From Lamprobacter modestohalophilus (lineage in GTDB: Bacteria > Pseudomonadota > Gammaproteobacteria > Chromatiales > Chromatiaceae), in contig NZ_NRRY01000030.1 in NCBI RefSeq assembly GCF_016583905.1, positions 1 through 64,000 of the forward strand: a DNA stretch of 64,000 nt, given 5' to 3'. The stretch's first letter is position 1, and the number at the start of each line of letters is the position of its first letter. The notes under the pieces were generated by a model that was given only the letters and a program-made list of their open reading frames with translations, was not told the origin of the DNA and did not search any database. Below, in pieces: positions 16,345 to 24,881 of the stretch. The position numbers were made by a program, and so were the translations under genes.

Positions 16345-17613
16345 TTAGCGGAACTCGAAGTGCTCGTAGCCAAGGTTGCGACTCGGAATGCCTAACTCCC
16401 GCATCTGTCGACCGAGGGCATCACGCAGACCCTCAGGGCCGCAGAAGCGGATCTCTATGCTCTTGGCCGGCACCTCCCGGGCGATCTCGCCGAGCCGCTC
16501 GCGGAACGCCGCGCTGTCTGGGCCGTTTGGCACAGGCACCAATTCGACCCCGCGCTGATCCGCCCGCTCCTGTAATTCCTCAACGCTCGGGAACGCTCGG
16601 CCGGGGGTGAAGCAATAAAAGAGCGTGACCCGTTCCAGGGCTTTGGCTTTCGAGTCCTGCAGCCAGGCGAGAAACGGCGAAATGCCTACGCCGCCGGCGA
16701 TCCACACCTCTCGGCCGGCTTGCTCGGGGCGCGAGAAGTGGCCGTGGGGTGCATAGATCTCGGCGCGCATACCAATGCTGCTCTCGGCGACGAGCTTGCG
16801 GGTAAAATCGCCGAGGCCGCGGATGAAAAACTCCACCGCGCCGTCCTCACGGCTCGCCGATGCGATTGTGAAGGGATGCGGCTCGCGCATGCCCTCTTCT
16901 TTGAAGCGCAGAAAACCGAACTGGCCCGCCTTGAAGTCCAAGCCACCGCTCACCGGCACGAGTCGCATACGCACCGCACCGCTAACACGCGAGACATCCA
17001 CCACCTCGTACTCTCGATGGTGGGCGAGAGATGGGTAGAGCAGCAGCCGATAAGCGGCAGCGCTCAGACCGAGCACGGACAGTGCTGCCAACCACAACCC
17101 TGCCGGATCGTTGAGCGCGATCGGCGATTTGATGGTCAGCCAATGCAGGACGACCACCACAAACAGCAGCCCGGAGAGCTTGTGCCAGCCGCGCCAGTGG
17201 TGATAGGGAATCTTGCGATTGAGCGCCAGCAGGACGATGAACATCAACGCGACAAAGCTGAGCTGTCGCACCAGACGGCCCCAGAACTTGGTCACCTCAA
17301 GGATTGGCGCAACCTCCCATGTGTCTAGACCCGCCTTGAAGACGAGGTGATAGGAGGCTAGCCCCAAGGCCCATACCGCCATCCACTTGTGCGCCAAATA
17401 GACGCGATCAAGGCCGCCGAGGAGCCGCTCTACCCAGGACCAACGGCTGGCTAAGATTGCTGAGGTCGCCATTAGCGCTAGCGCGGCCACACCGGCCGCG
17501 AGACTGAGCGTGGCGGTGGTGGCCCAGGTGGCAACAGGGACATCCCAGAGCACCAGCAGGAAGCTCACGCCCACAGTGACTGCGACGGCCTGCCAGGGTT
17601 TCACTATCTTCAT
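16345..17613 (-). CDS. Ferric-reductase-like transmembrane flavoprotein
   Basis: A 422-residue inner-membrane oxidoreductase of the ferric reductase/NADPH-oxidase group. Six or so helices (about 10-215) carry candidate heme histidines in AHKWMAVW, LASYHLVF, GWHKLSG and VLHWLTI. A cytoplasmic FAD domain follows (REPHPFTIAS, near 262-271) and then an NAD(P)H domain (IAGGVGISPFLAWL, near 320; FCGPEGL, near 395). It should pass electrons from NAD(P)H across the membrane. The ATG at 17613 has an AAAGGA site and fits better than upstream codons. It lies between the decaheme and the DHC/SHP genes, so it could reduce periplasmic cytochromes (inference). Confidence 0.88.
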   Translation of the reverse strand: MKIVKPWQAVAVTVGVSFLLVLWDVPVATWATTATLSLAAGVAALALMATSAILASRWSWVERLLGGLDRVYLAHKWMAVWALGLASYHLVFKAGLDTWEVAPILEVTKFWGRLVRQLSFVALMFIVLLALNRKIPYHHWRGWHKLSGLLFVVVVLHWLTIKSPIALNDPAGLWLAALSVLGLSAAAYRLLLYPSLAHHREYEVVDVSRVSGAVRMRLVPVSGGLDFKAGQFGFLRFKEEGMREPHPFTIASASREDGAVEFFIRGLGDFTRKLVAESSIGMRAEIYAPHGHFSRPEQAGREVWIAGGVGISPFLAWLQDSKAKALERVTLFYCFTPGRAFPSVEELQERADQRGVELVPVPNGPDSAAFRERLGEIAREVPAKSIEIRFCGPEGLRDALGRQMRELGIPSRNLGYEHFEFR

Positions 17614-17756
17614 AAAACGTCCTTTCTGAGTTCGGGATCTGGTGCACCGAATAGGATAATACACATTATGCTTGCCTCAACTATCGCTCGCCGCATTGGC
17701 CGCATTGAGGTCCGGTGCATGACAGCCCGATCGTTTAAGCCGCCAGAGCCAGCCTG

Positions 17757-17906
17757 ATGCGCATCCTGCTGGTCGACGATGATCTTGAGGAGGATCAGGT
17801 CTCCGAGGCTTCACGACCCAGTACGAACACCAATCAGGTGATGCCCGCTGCGGCTCAGTCGTCCCAAGGGCCGTGGCCGGGGATATTGATCTCACGCTCG
17901 CTGTAA
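17757..17906 (+). pseudogene. Remnant of a response-regulator start
   Basis: The frame begins MRILLVDDDLEED, the standard first strand and acidic pocket of a receiver domain, then turns into unrelated sequence and runs antisense into the dhc gene to a stop at 17906. Only about ten codons look homologous. It may be debris of a lost two-component pair next to the SHP/DHC genes. Confidence 0.3.
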
Positions 17907-18415
17907 TCGCCCTCCGCCGCTTTGCGATGGCAGTTGTTGCACTGGCTGAAGCTGACCACCTCGGGATTGTCCCTCACCAATCGCGCCGGGATCTCGTCGT
18001 GCTCTTTCACGAAATAAGGGTTTGCGCTGATGCGCGGCAGACCATCGGCCCCAGCACGCGACTCGGCAAACTTCTGCGCCCGTTTCCCGCCCGAGCGGTC
18101 GGCAGCATTCGCGGTCAGGTAGGCGCTGATCTCGTTACGGAGTTCGCCCGTCAGTGAGGCGTCGTCGCCATAGTGATTTATGAGTGCATCGGGCGACAGG
18201 ATCGCCCTCCAGGCAGTGGACGGCAGTAGACCCGGCTGATAGGCCATGTGACAGGAACCGCATTCCTCGCTGTAGGTGGCATTGGCGACCGGAGCGACAT
18301 CGGCGCGGGATGCCAGCCAGCCGCCGCGTTTCAGGTGTTGGTTGCCGTCATCGCCGACGGCGACGCCAACCGCAGCCAGGCCTAGGAGGATGAGCATGCT
18401 TGGGTGAGCGGTCAT
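17855..18415 (-). CDS. Diheme cytochrome c DHC
   Basis: A 186-residue periplasmic cytochrome with signal peptide (MLILLGLAAVGVAVG) and two heme sites, CGSCH (about residue 51) in the DHC-typical ATYSEECGSCHMAYQPGLLP and CNNCH near the C-terminus, where FSQCNNCHRKA..GDYSEREINIPG is also typical of the family. DHC is the electron donor of the oxygen-binding cytochrome SHP in purple bacteria. The ATG at 18415 is preferred to the GTG at 18424. It is the third gene of the b561-shp-dhc operon, 15 bases after shp. Confidence 0.92.
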   Translation of the reverse strand: MTAHPSMLILLGLAAVGVAVGDDGNQHLKRGGWLASRADVAPVANATYSEECGSCHMAYQPGLLPSTAWRAILSPDALINHYGDDASLTGELRNEISAYLTANAADRSGGKRAQKFAESRAGADGLPRISANPYFVKEHDEIPARLVRDNPEVVSFSQCNNCHRKAAEGDYSEREINIPGHGPWDD

Positions 18416-18430
18416 CGATCCCACCTGCGC

Positions 18431-18787
18431 TTATTGCGTCTTGATGTAGGCGATGAAATCGGCCTTTTCGGTGGCCGTACATTCACGCCCCAGGGTCCAG
18501 CGGCAGTTGCGCCGCAGCCACTTCTCGATCTTCGCCGGATCGGTGAGCCGCTTTAGATTCACCGACGGGGCGAGCGGCTTGATGACCTTACCGGTGTTGA
18601 CCTGCCGGCCGGGCTGGGTCAGATCACGTCCGTGACAGCTGACGCAACTGCGCGCCGCCGAGCCGTCTGACTGCGGGGATTCCTTGGTCCAACCGGCCTT
18701 GCCTGCCGCCGGATCGCCGGCGAGCAGGACGCTGGGGAGCGCGAGCGTGCCCAGGACGATCAGAACGATGGTGCGTGCTGCTTTCAT
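18431..18787 (-). CDS. shp: Oxygen/NO-binding cytochrome SHP (DUF1924)
   Basis: A 118-residue monoheme cytochrome homologous to sphaeroides heme protein: SCVSCHGRDLT (heme Cys48/Cys51/His52), TGKVIKPLAPS, KIEKWLRRNC, GRECTATEKADFIAYI. Asn94 in RRNC corresponds to the distal heme ligand (Asn88) of the Rhodobacter protein, which leaves on reduction so that O2 or NO can bind. Cys95 and Cys103 match the conserved disulfide. A signal peptide is present (residues 1-23). The start ATG at 18787 overlaps the b561 stop by one base, so they are translationally coupled. The physiological role in the family is unsettled; NO or oxygen chemistry is proposed. Confidence 0.92.
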   Translation of the reverse strand: MKAARTIVLIVLGTLALPSVLLAGDPAAGKAGWTKESPQSDGSAARSCVSCHGRDLTQPGRQVNTGKVIKPLAPSVNLKRLTDPAKIEKWLRRNCRWTLGRECTATEKADFIAYIKTQ

Positions 18788-19413
18788 CAACCTTCCCTCC
18801 GCTTGAAGCCGCTGATCATCGAGCCGATCAGGTTTTCGCCATGCGACAGGCTGGAGAAGACCACGCCCACAATGTGCAGCAGGATCAGGCCGAGCGTCAG
18901 GTTGGCGAGGACTTCGTGGACCTCTTCCAACACCTCACCCGAGGCGGCCGGCAGCCCGCTCATCAGCCCGGCCAGCGGCCCCGAGAGCTCCTCGGCGCCA
19001 TAGAGCGCCATACCGGTCAACCCAGTCGCAGCGACCGACAGCAGCAAAGCGATCACCATCGCCCCGCCGGCGGGATTGTGACCGAGATAGCGAGGGGCAC
19101 GAAACCGCAGGGCATCTTTGACATAGGCCAAAACCTGTCCCGGTCCGCGCACGAAGTCGCCGAATCGGGCATGTTCGGTGCCGATGACACCCCAAACCAG
19201 ACGGATGGCGATCAGGGCCAGGACCAGATAGCCGGCCCAGACGTGTACGCCGAGCAGGTCGTCCTCGACGATGAAGGCGGTCGCGAAGCCAGCCGCCAGC
19301 GACCAGTGGAAGATGCGGACCAGCGGGTCCCAGACGCGGACCTTCTCGCTGGGGTTGGCTGTGTCAGTGTTGAGTGAATCGACCCCAGTTGGGATGGCGG
19401 CGTGCGTCGTCAT
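18787..19413 (-). CDS. Cytochrome b561-type membrane protein
   Basis: A 208-residue four-helix protein of the Ni/Fe-hydrogenase/thiosulfate-reductase b-type cytochrome family: VWDPLVRIFHWSLAAGF, VHVWAGYLVLALIAIRLVWG, the central GHNPAGGAM motif, and ILLHIVGVVFSS. Histidines in FHW, VHVW, GHN and LLHI are the likely heme ligands. It should hand quinol electrons to DHC and thence SHP. It is the first gene of the operon; a divergent pair of 11-bp repeats lies about 80-115 bp upstream. A second copy with an acidic insert is at 35527. Confidence 0.92.
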   Translation of the reverse strand: MTTHAAIPTGVDSLNTDTANPSEKVRVWDPLVRIFHWSLAAGFATAFIVEDDLLGVHVWAGYLVLALIAIRLVWGVIGTEHARFGDFVRGPGQVLAYVKDALRFRAPRYLGHNPAGGAMVIALLLSVAATGLTGMALYGAEELSGPLAGLMSGLPAASGEVLEEVHEVLANLTLGLILLHIVGVVFSSLSHGENLIGSMISGFKRREG

Positions 19414-19490
19414 TGGTTGGCTCCCCTGATTGACGGTTGGTCAGTCGGTCACGATCGGTCGTGACCTTGGGAGCAGACTAACGGGGTGAC

Positions 19491-19530
19491 GCTGACCGAA
19501 CGCTGATCGTCACTGTCAGCAAATGGTCAG
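19491..19530 (-). promoter_or_regulatory. Two 11-bp direct repeats upstream of the b561-shp-dhc operon
   Basis: On the minus strand TCAGCG-N5-TCAGCG (19506 to 19490) shows an 11-bp period like the repeats at 10970. On the plus strand GTCAG recurs at 19515 and 19526, also 11 bp apart. The 19531-19687 interval has no gene that I can support. Confidence 0.5.
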
Positions 19531-19687
19531 GTTGGGAAGAGACTGAGGCCTGCAGTTAACTGCGAAGCAGTTGACGCCGACACAACGCTGATACCACATC
19601 CTCCTACGAGCGCTGCGCAAGTAACTCATACTGGCCACGGCTTGACAGAGCGCGAACTGTAGCAAAAGGATGATAACGGTTGATTGA

Positions 19688-20026
19688 TTAGGACGACGCC
19701 AGCTTCAGGCCGACGATGCCGACGACGATCAGACCAACGAAGAACAACCGCGCCAGGGTTGCCGGCTCGCTGAACACCAAGAGTCCGATGACAAAGGCAC
19801 CAACGGCGCCGATGCCGGTCCAGACCGCATAGGCAGTACCCATCGGGATCGTGCGCTGGGCGATCAGCAGCAGCGTGCCGCTGCCGAGCATCGAGACCAG
19901 ACTGAAACTGAGCCAGCCCCAGCGCAGACCCTGCTCGGAGAGGCCAAGCTTCAGCCCGAGCGGCCAGCCCCATTCGAAGATTCCAGCAATGATCAGTGCG
20001 ATCCAGGCCATTCCGGGTGCTGTCAT
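19688..20026 (-). CDS. gdx: SMR-family exporter, SugE/Gdx type
   Basis: A 112-residue four-helix antiporter. The N-terminus MAWIALIIAGIFEWGWPLGLK keeps the essential helix-1 glutamate, and GTAYAVWTGIGAVGAF in helix 3 together with the helix-4 end LIVVGIVGLKLAS fits SugE/Gdx, whose characterised members export guanidinium in exchange for protons. It starts four bases downstream of the rtcB stop, so both are cotranscribed. No guanidine riboswitch was recognised upstream of rtcB. EmrE-like drug export is the alternative. Confidence 0.88.
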   Translation of the reverse strand: MTAPGMAWIALIIAGIFEWGWPLGLKLGLSEQGLRWGWLSFSLVSMLGSGTLLLIAQRTIPMGTAYAVWTGIGAVGAFVIGLLVFSEPATLARLFFVGLIVVGIVGLKLASS

Positions 20027-20029
20027 GGA

Positions 20030-21226
20030 TCAGCCTTTCACGCAGACCACTTGCTTCAGGGTGTGCACAACCTCGACCAGGTCGGTCTGGTTGGCCATCA
20101 CCTGATCAATGTCTTTGTAGGCACCCGGGATCTCATCGAGCACACCCTTATCCTTGCGGCAGACCACGCCTTGGGTCTGCTCGGCCAGATCCGCAGGGGT
20201 GAACTGCTTCTCGGCGGCGGTGCGGCTCATGCGCCGACCAGCGCCATGGGCGCAAGAATTGAAGCTCTCCGGGTTGCCCTTGCCGCGCACGATATAGCTG
20301 CGGGCGCCCATGCTGCCGGGGATGATCCCAAGATCGCCTTCACGCGCGCGGATCGCGCCCTTGCGGGTCACCCAAACGTTGGCGCCCAAATGATGCTCGC
20401 GCTCGACATAGTTGTGATGGCAGTTGACCGCCTCCTCGGTGACCGTAAACGCCGGCAGATGGCGGGCGAGGGCGGCCAGCACCAGCTGCATCATCTGATC
20501 ACGATTCTCGCGTGCATAGGCCTGCGCCCAAGAGACTGCCGCCACATAGTCATCGAAATGCTCGGTGCCCTCCGGCAGGTAGGCCAGGTCGCGGTCGGGG
20601 AGCTGGATCATCCAGCGCTCCATGTCGCGTCGAGCGAGCTCGATGAAGTAGGTGCCCATCGCATTGCCGATGCCCCGGCTGCCCGAGTGCAACATGACCC
20701 AGACCCGGTTCGATTCATCCAGGCAGACCTCGATGAAATGGTTACCACCGCCCAAGGTGCCGAGCTGGTTGACCCAGTTGGAGAAGCGCCCGAAGGCTTT
20801 GAGCAGTTTCGGATGTTTCTCGGTCAGGATCGCGAGCGGCGCGGCGAAGGGTTGGGCCGCCTCGGCAAGGGCGCGCTCGTCCTTGTGCTGATTGCGTCCG
20901 ACGGGGACATCGCGGCTGATCTGGTCGAAGATTTTCTTCAGCAGCTTCTCATCGAGCTGCTCGGCGCTGAGCGAGGTCCGTGCCGCGGCCATGCCGCAGC
21001 CGATATCGACGCCGACGGCCGCCGGGATGATGGCGCGATCGGTGGCGATGACGCTGCCGATGGTGGCGCCGATGCCAGCATGCACATCCGGCATCGCGGC
21101 GACATGGTGATGGATGAACGGCAGCTTGGAGATGTTCACTAGCTGCTCGCGCGAGCGCGGGTCGAGCTCATCGGTCCAGATCTTGACTGGCTTCTCGCCC
21201 TCGGTGATGACTTGTTTGATGGTCAT
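20030..21226 (-). CDS. rtcB: RNA-splicing ligase RtcB
   Basis: A 398-residue GTP- and Mn-dependent ligase that joins RNA 2',3'-cyclic phosphate or 3'-phosphate ends to 5'-OH ends, used in tRNA and rRNA repair. All landmarks are present: GVDIGCGM (metal-site Cys), TLGGGNHFIEV, HSGSRGIGN, NCHHNY, GSMGARSYIVRGKGN and the SCAHGAGRRMSR segment with the histidine that becomes guanylylated. Length is normal for the family. It is the only intact copy in the window; partial copies lie at 10376 and 16188 in the same orientation. The Gdx gene follows directly. Confidence 0.95.
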   Translation of the reverse strand: MTIKQVITEGEKPVKIWTDELDPRSREQLVNISKLPFIHHHVAAMPDVHAGIGATIGSVIATDRAIIPAAVGVDIGCGMAAARTSLSAEQLDEKLLKKIFDQISRDVPVGRNQHKDERALAEAAQPFAAPLAILTEKHPKLLKAFGRFSNWVNQLGTLGGGNHFIEVCLDESNRVWVMLHSGSRGIGNAMGTYFIELARRDMERWMIQLPDRDLAYLPEGTEHFDDYVAAVSWAQAYARENRDQMMQLVLAALARHLPAFTVTEEAVNCHHNYVEREHHLGANVWVTRKGAIRAREGDLGIIPGSMGARSYIVRGKGNPESFNSCAHGAGRRMSRTAAEKQFTPADLAEQTQGVVCRKDKGVLDEIPGAYKDIDQVMANQTDLVEVVHTLKQVVCVKG

Positions 21227-21365
21227 GGTGTCCTAATGACTGAGTCAGTGGTCGGCGATATGAGGGCTAGTGTCTTTGATGTCGCACAGTCAAGCAATCG
21301 ATCTCAGCATCAAGGTTGTGCCGATTGCAAGCTGGCGTTTGGCATCACTGATATCGTTACGCCTT

Positions 21366-21563
21366 ATGCTCGCTAAGCTGATATCCCTCCTGCTGCTGAC
21401 CTTGCTCGGCGTGCTGCTGTTCGGCCTCTTGATCTGGTGGCTGCAGCCAAAATGGTCGCAGCCAGGGCTCGCCGTCGGAACAAGGGCTGTATCATCAACA
21501 TCAACCAGAGGCTATGCCGATGCTTTAAGACGATTTAGGGCGGTAGTGACATCACGGCACTGA
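21366..21563 (+). CDS. Possible small single-pass membrane protein
   Basis: A 65-residue frame from the ATG at 21366 with one strong hydrophobic helix (KLISLLLLTLLGVLLFGLLIWW) followed by a polar, Arg-rich tail. There is no clear ribosome binding site and I recognise no family. It lies in the otherwise empty 21227-21585 gap between rtcB and the defence operon. The helix makes it more than a chance frame, but coding status is unproven. Confidence 0.3.
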   Translation: MLAKLISLLLLTLLGVLLFGLLIWWLQPKWSQPGLAVGTRAVSSTSTRGYADALRRFRAVVTSRH

Positions 21564-21585
21564 CGCCTCGGCGTGATCGTCCAAG

Positions 21586-24375
21586 TCACCCACCCCAACC
21601 TTTGCGCATCAGATTCTCCACATCCCGACGCGCCAACACCGTCGCGCAATCACGCCAGGCGTCTTCACTGGGTTGCAGGCTGTCGTTGTAGCGCAGATCG
21701 AAGCCGGTGGCTTGGCGGCGCTCCTCGATGTACTGGTCCATCTTCTCGCCCAGGGTCTCGAGGTCGTCGATCCAGTCGTCGCGGATGGTGTCGGGGAGGC
21801 CGCCGAAGAGGTCGTAGCGGTTGCGCATGCGCTCGGAGAGCCGGGCATAGACCACCTCATCGACCGTGCCCTGGTGGACCAGATTCAGCATATCCACCGC
21901 TGAGCGGACCTGACCGAAGCGCTTGATGCGCCCGATGCGCTGCTCTAGGCGGGTGGGATTCCAGGGCAGATCGACATTGATCAGGGTGCCCAGGGTCTGC
22001 AGGTTCAGACCCTCACAGGCGGCATCGGTGGCCACCATCAGCCGGACCTGGCGATCGGCGACCATGCGCTTGAGCTGCTCGCGGACGATGCCGACCGCCT
22101 GTCCGTCGCGATAGAGTCGACTGCGATCGGCGCCGGCGTAGAGACCGATGGTCTCCGCTGGAGACGCGGACGCCAAGGCGTCGGCCATCCAGCGTGCGGT
22201 ATCGTAATACTGGCTGAAGATGATGCAGCCCAGGTCGAGCCAGCCCTCGTCGTGCAGATAAAACCGCACTGCGGCCAGCTTCGGGTCCTCGTCCATGGCC
22301 TCTAGGACGGCGATCAAGCGCGTCAGGGCCTCGCGCTCGGCATCGCTCTGCAGCGCTAGTGTCTGGTCGCCCTCCTCGGTCGCCTCAGAGACCTCACGCC
22401 CCGCCAACAGGGTCTGCGCCGTGTTGAGACCGGCGATGACACTGGAGCAGACCCGCTGCTGCATCAGCGTCAGCATGAAGCCACTGCCCTTGCCGCGCTT
22501 GGCCAGAACGCGCCCGAAGCGGCGCGCTTCCTCATAGGCGCGGTCGAAGTCCGGCGTGGTCCGCAGCGCCACCTCCTGGAACAGCGCCGAGAAGCGATAC
22601 GGCGACTGGACCAGCCCCTGATCGGGGTGGACGTTCACGGCGATGCGCTCGAGCAGACCACGCTCCTCCAGCGTCGTGCGCTTGCGTAGCACGACATGGC
22701 GCACGAAGGGGTTCTCGCGCTGGAAGAAGGTCGCACCGTCGATGACGCGCTCCAGCTCGGTGTCCAGATCCTCGCGCAGGTCCGCCGGCAGCTCGCTCAG
22801 CGCGCCGGCCAGATGGGTCTTGGGCGGCATGTCCAGCTCCTCGCGCAGATTGCGGAACAGGCGACGCGCATTCGGCTCGTTGGTGGAGGTCATGGTGGGG
22901 AGCGGTGAGCGCAGCAGTCGCCAGCCATACTCGATCCCCTCAACCTGCGTCTCGCCGCAGAGGATAGGCAGGACATCGCTCGGATTGTGCCAGGGCGAGA
23001 ACTCATGGCCGAGCACGAACCCGGTACTGCCCCGATGCAGCACCCGCACCAGATCCCACAGATCCTCGGCACGGGTTTGGATTGGGGTCGCAGTGCCGAG
23101 CAGGACATGCTCTGCCCGGTTGGCTACCGACAGCATGAAGCTCAGCAAGGCATTGGGCTCGCCGGCCTTGGCGCCGATGCCCTGGCGTGAGCGCGCCTTG
23201 TGCGCCTCATCGAGGATCACCAGCCTGTAGCTAATCCCGAGCAGGACCTCTTTCTCGCGCGAGGGCTGGATCATCAGACCGGTGGAGACGATGCCGATGC
23301 GCAAGGGACAGCGGGCGATCTGCTCGGGTCCGCTCGGGGAGATCGCCCGCTCCTCGGGATCGAGCCAGACCTTTCGAGTCGAATGCCAGCGCGCGCAGGG
23401 GATGCCGAGCTTGTCGAGCAGCTCGGTTTGCCACTGCTCGCAGAGGGTCGCCGGGGCGAAGATGACGATTGGCTTGCGGCGTTTGCCCCCGGTGGCGACC
23501 GGCCTCTCATCCAGCAAACAGAGGGTCAGTGCCGCAGTGCCCAGCGAGAGGGTCTTGCCGAGGCCGACCTCATCGGCCAGCAGCAGGCGCACCTGGCCGT
23601 GCTCTTGGTAATGGCGCAGGCATTCGCTGACGAAGCCTTGCTGCCAGGGCTGCAGGGCCATGCCTTCGCGGTAGAGCGGTGATTCGATCAGCGCGGCGGG
23701 GGTGAGCGTCTCCTCGTGCTCCAGCGCGGGCAACCGCACCTCGACACGCCGGCCGCGGCGGGACACCTCATGGCAGACCGCCTCCGGTAAGGGCCGCGCC
23801 GCGTTCCAGAGGAACTCGAACTCGGCCTCGATCCAGGCGACACCCTCGGGCGAGTCGTCCTGCCAGAGGATCTCGTAGTGCTGCTGCCAGCCGTGGCGGG
23901 TCTCGTTCATCGAGCCGATGAAGCCGAGTGTGCGGCCATCGGCGCGCTCGATCACACCGGCCTTGCCGTGGACGAAGCCGCAGACGCTATCAGGTGCGAC
24001 CCGGATCACCTGGCCGCGCTGGGCCAGAAAGGCATCCAGCCGTTGATAGCGCTCGCGATTGAGCAGGGATTCGGCCTCGATGGAGCGCTCGTTCCAGCGG
24101 CCGAGCAGACGCATCTCGCGCAACTGGGCGACCTTCAGGTCTTCGGGTGACAGATCCACGTTGCAGACGATGCGCACCTCCGGGATCGGCTCCAGCCACT
24201 CGTGGGCGATCTCAAACAGCGAGCTGGTGAAATAGCCGGCGATGCGCCAATAGCGACGCGCACCTTGCAGCTGCTCGGCGAGAAAGCTCTGGTCGAGGCG
24301 GTGGGTGCGGGAGGAGAAGCGTTGGAGGGCCATGGGATCAACAGGCGACTGGACGCCCAGCGGTTCCTCGATCAA
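21586..24375 (-). CDS. PLD-nuclease/SNF2-type helicase of a defence operon
   Basis: A 929-residue protein. The N-terminal part (about 30-200) is phospholipase-D-like, with HGKAGVIE and GSMNETRHGW as the HKD-type site. The SNF2/Superfamily-2 motor follows: Walker A LLADEVGLGKTLS (about 268-280), DEAH box VILDEAHKARS (about 385), LLGTATPIQT (motif III) and, at the C-terminal lobe, FSQYYDTARWM, ATDAACEGLNLQ and NPTRLEQRIGRIKRFGQ (motif VI). It should translocate on duplex DNA and perhaps cut it. It is the last gene of the operon and starts within the DUF2283 stop (ATGA overlap). Computational surveys place this family with DUF1156 methylases and DUF499 ATPases in defence islands. Confidence 0.9.
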   Translation of the reverse strand: MIEEPLGVQSPVDPMALQRFSSRTHRLDQSFLAEQLQGARRYWRIAGYFTSSLFEIAHEWLEPIPEVRIVCNVDLSPEDLKVAQLREMRLLGRWNERSIEAESLLNRERYQRLDAFLAQRGQVIRVAPDSVCGFVHGKAGVIERADGRTLGFIGSMNETRHGWQQHYEILWQDDSPEGVAWIEAEFEFLWNAARPLPEAVCHEVSRRGRRVEVRLPALEHEETLTPAALIESPLYREGMALQPWQQGFVSECLRHYQEHGQVRLLLADEVGLGKTLSLGTAALTLCLLDERPVATGGKRRKPIVIFAPATLCEQWQTELLDKLGIPCARWHSTRKVWLDPEERAISPSGPEQIARCPLRIGIVSTGLMIQPSREKEVLLGISYRLVILDEAHKARSRQGIGAKAGEPNALLSFMLSVANRAEHVLLGTATPIQTRAEDLWDLVRVLHRGSTGFVLGHEFSPWHNPSDVLPILCGETQVEGIEYGWRLLRSPLPTMTSTNEPNARRLFRNLREELDMPPKTHLAGALSELPADLREDLDTELERVIDGATFFQRENPFVRHVVLRKRTTLEERGLLERIAVNVHPDQGLVQSPYRFSALFQEVALRTTPDFDRAYEEARRFGRVLAKRGKGSGFMLTLMQQRVCSSVIAGLNTAQTLLAGREVSEATEEGDQTLALQSDAEREALTRLIAVLEAMDEDPKLAAVRFYLHDEGWLDLGCIIFSQYYDTARWMADALASASPAETIGLYAGADRSRLYRDGQAVGIVREQLKRMVADRQVRLMVATDAACEGLNLQTLGTLINVDLPWNPTRLEQRIGRIKRFGQVRSAVDMLNLVHQGTVDEVVYARLSERMRNRYDLFGGLPDTIRDDWIDDLETLGEKMDQYIEERRQATGFDLRYNDSLQPSEDAWRDCATVLARRDVENLMRKGWGG

Positions 24376-24572
24376 GCCGCCTCGGAGACAACCCGCTCGA
24401 TCTGCAGTGGGTAGAGACCGCTTTTTTGGGCATCCAGGATCGTGATCTCACCAATGCCATCGGCGGTATAGCCGATGTTCAGGTTCCAGCTCAGGGATTC
24501 ATCTCGCACAATCGGCTCCTTCGACATCTCGATGAACAGGATGTCATCGTTCTCGTGATAGACGATTATCAT
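24372..24572 (-). CDS. DUF2283 family small protein
   Basis: A 66-residue protein with the family pattern MIIVYHENDDILFIEM and IGYTADGIGEITILDAQ. DUF2283 proteins commonly accompany type II toxin genes, and some are regarded as antitoxin-like; no biochemical role is established. Its start lies inside the 3' end of higA (29-bp overlap), and its stop overlaps the helicase start by four bases. It therefore links the HigBA pair physically and probably translationally to the helicase. Confidence 0.8.
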   Translation of the reverse strand: MIIVYHENDDILFIEMSKEPIVRDESLSWNLNIGYTADGIGEITILDAQKSGLYPLQIERVVSEAA

Positions 24573-24864
24573 ACTCGGTGATCCTGTGCACGCGCTTGAG
24601 CTGAGCGCCCATGTTGAGCGATGCCGTTGCTAGATCGTATTCCGCTTGAAGGTTTAGCCAATAATGTGGCGACTGATCCAGCGCTTGAGCAAACAGCAAG
24701 GCCAGGTCAGCTGTCACTGGTTGCTCGCCCCGGATAACCGCCTCGAGCCGATTCGGTGCGACCTCCAGGGCCTGAGCAAACTCACTCTGAGAGAGATCCA
24801 GCTCATGCAGCAGTTCGTCGAGAAATGCGCCAGGGTGAACTGCAGGAAGACCACTCGTGAACAT
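24544..24864 (-). CDS. higA: HigA-type XRE antitoxin
   Basis: A 106-residue helix-turn-helix protein of the HigA family: GLPAVHPGAFLDELLHELDLS, then QSEFAQALEVAPNRLEAVIRGEQPVTADLALLFAQAL as the XRE fold, and SPHYWLNLQAEYDL. It should neutralise HigB and repress the pair by operator binding. The ATG at 24864 has a TGAGG site; a TTG at 24885 overlapping the higB stop is the alternative start. Toxin-before-antitoxin order is typical of higBA. It is embedded between the methylase and helicase genes of the defence operon. Confidence 0.88.
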   Translation of the reverse strand: MFTSGLPAVHPGAFLDELLHELDLSQSEFAQALEVAPNRLEAVIRGEQPVTADLALLFAQALDQSPHYWLNLQAEYDLATASLNMGAQLKRVHRITEYDNRLSRER

Positions 24865-24881
24865 GTCGTTGAACCTCAATG

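Noticed and set aside
20051-21142. 363-codon open frame on the plus strand
   Set aside because: Shadow of rtcB; a copy of part of it also appears opposite the truncated rtcB, as expected.
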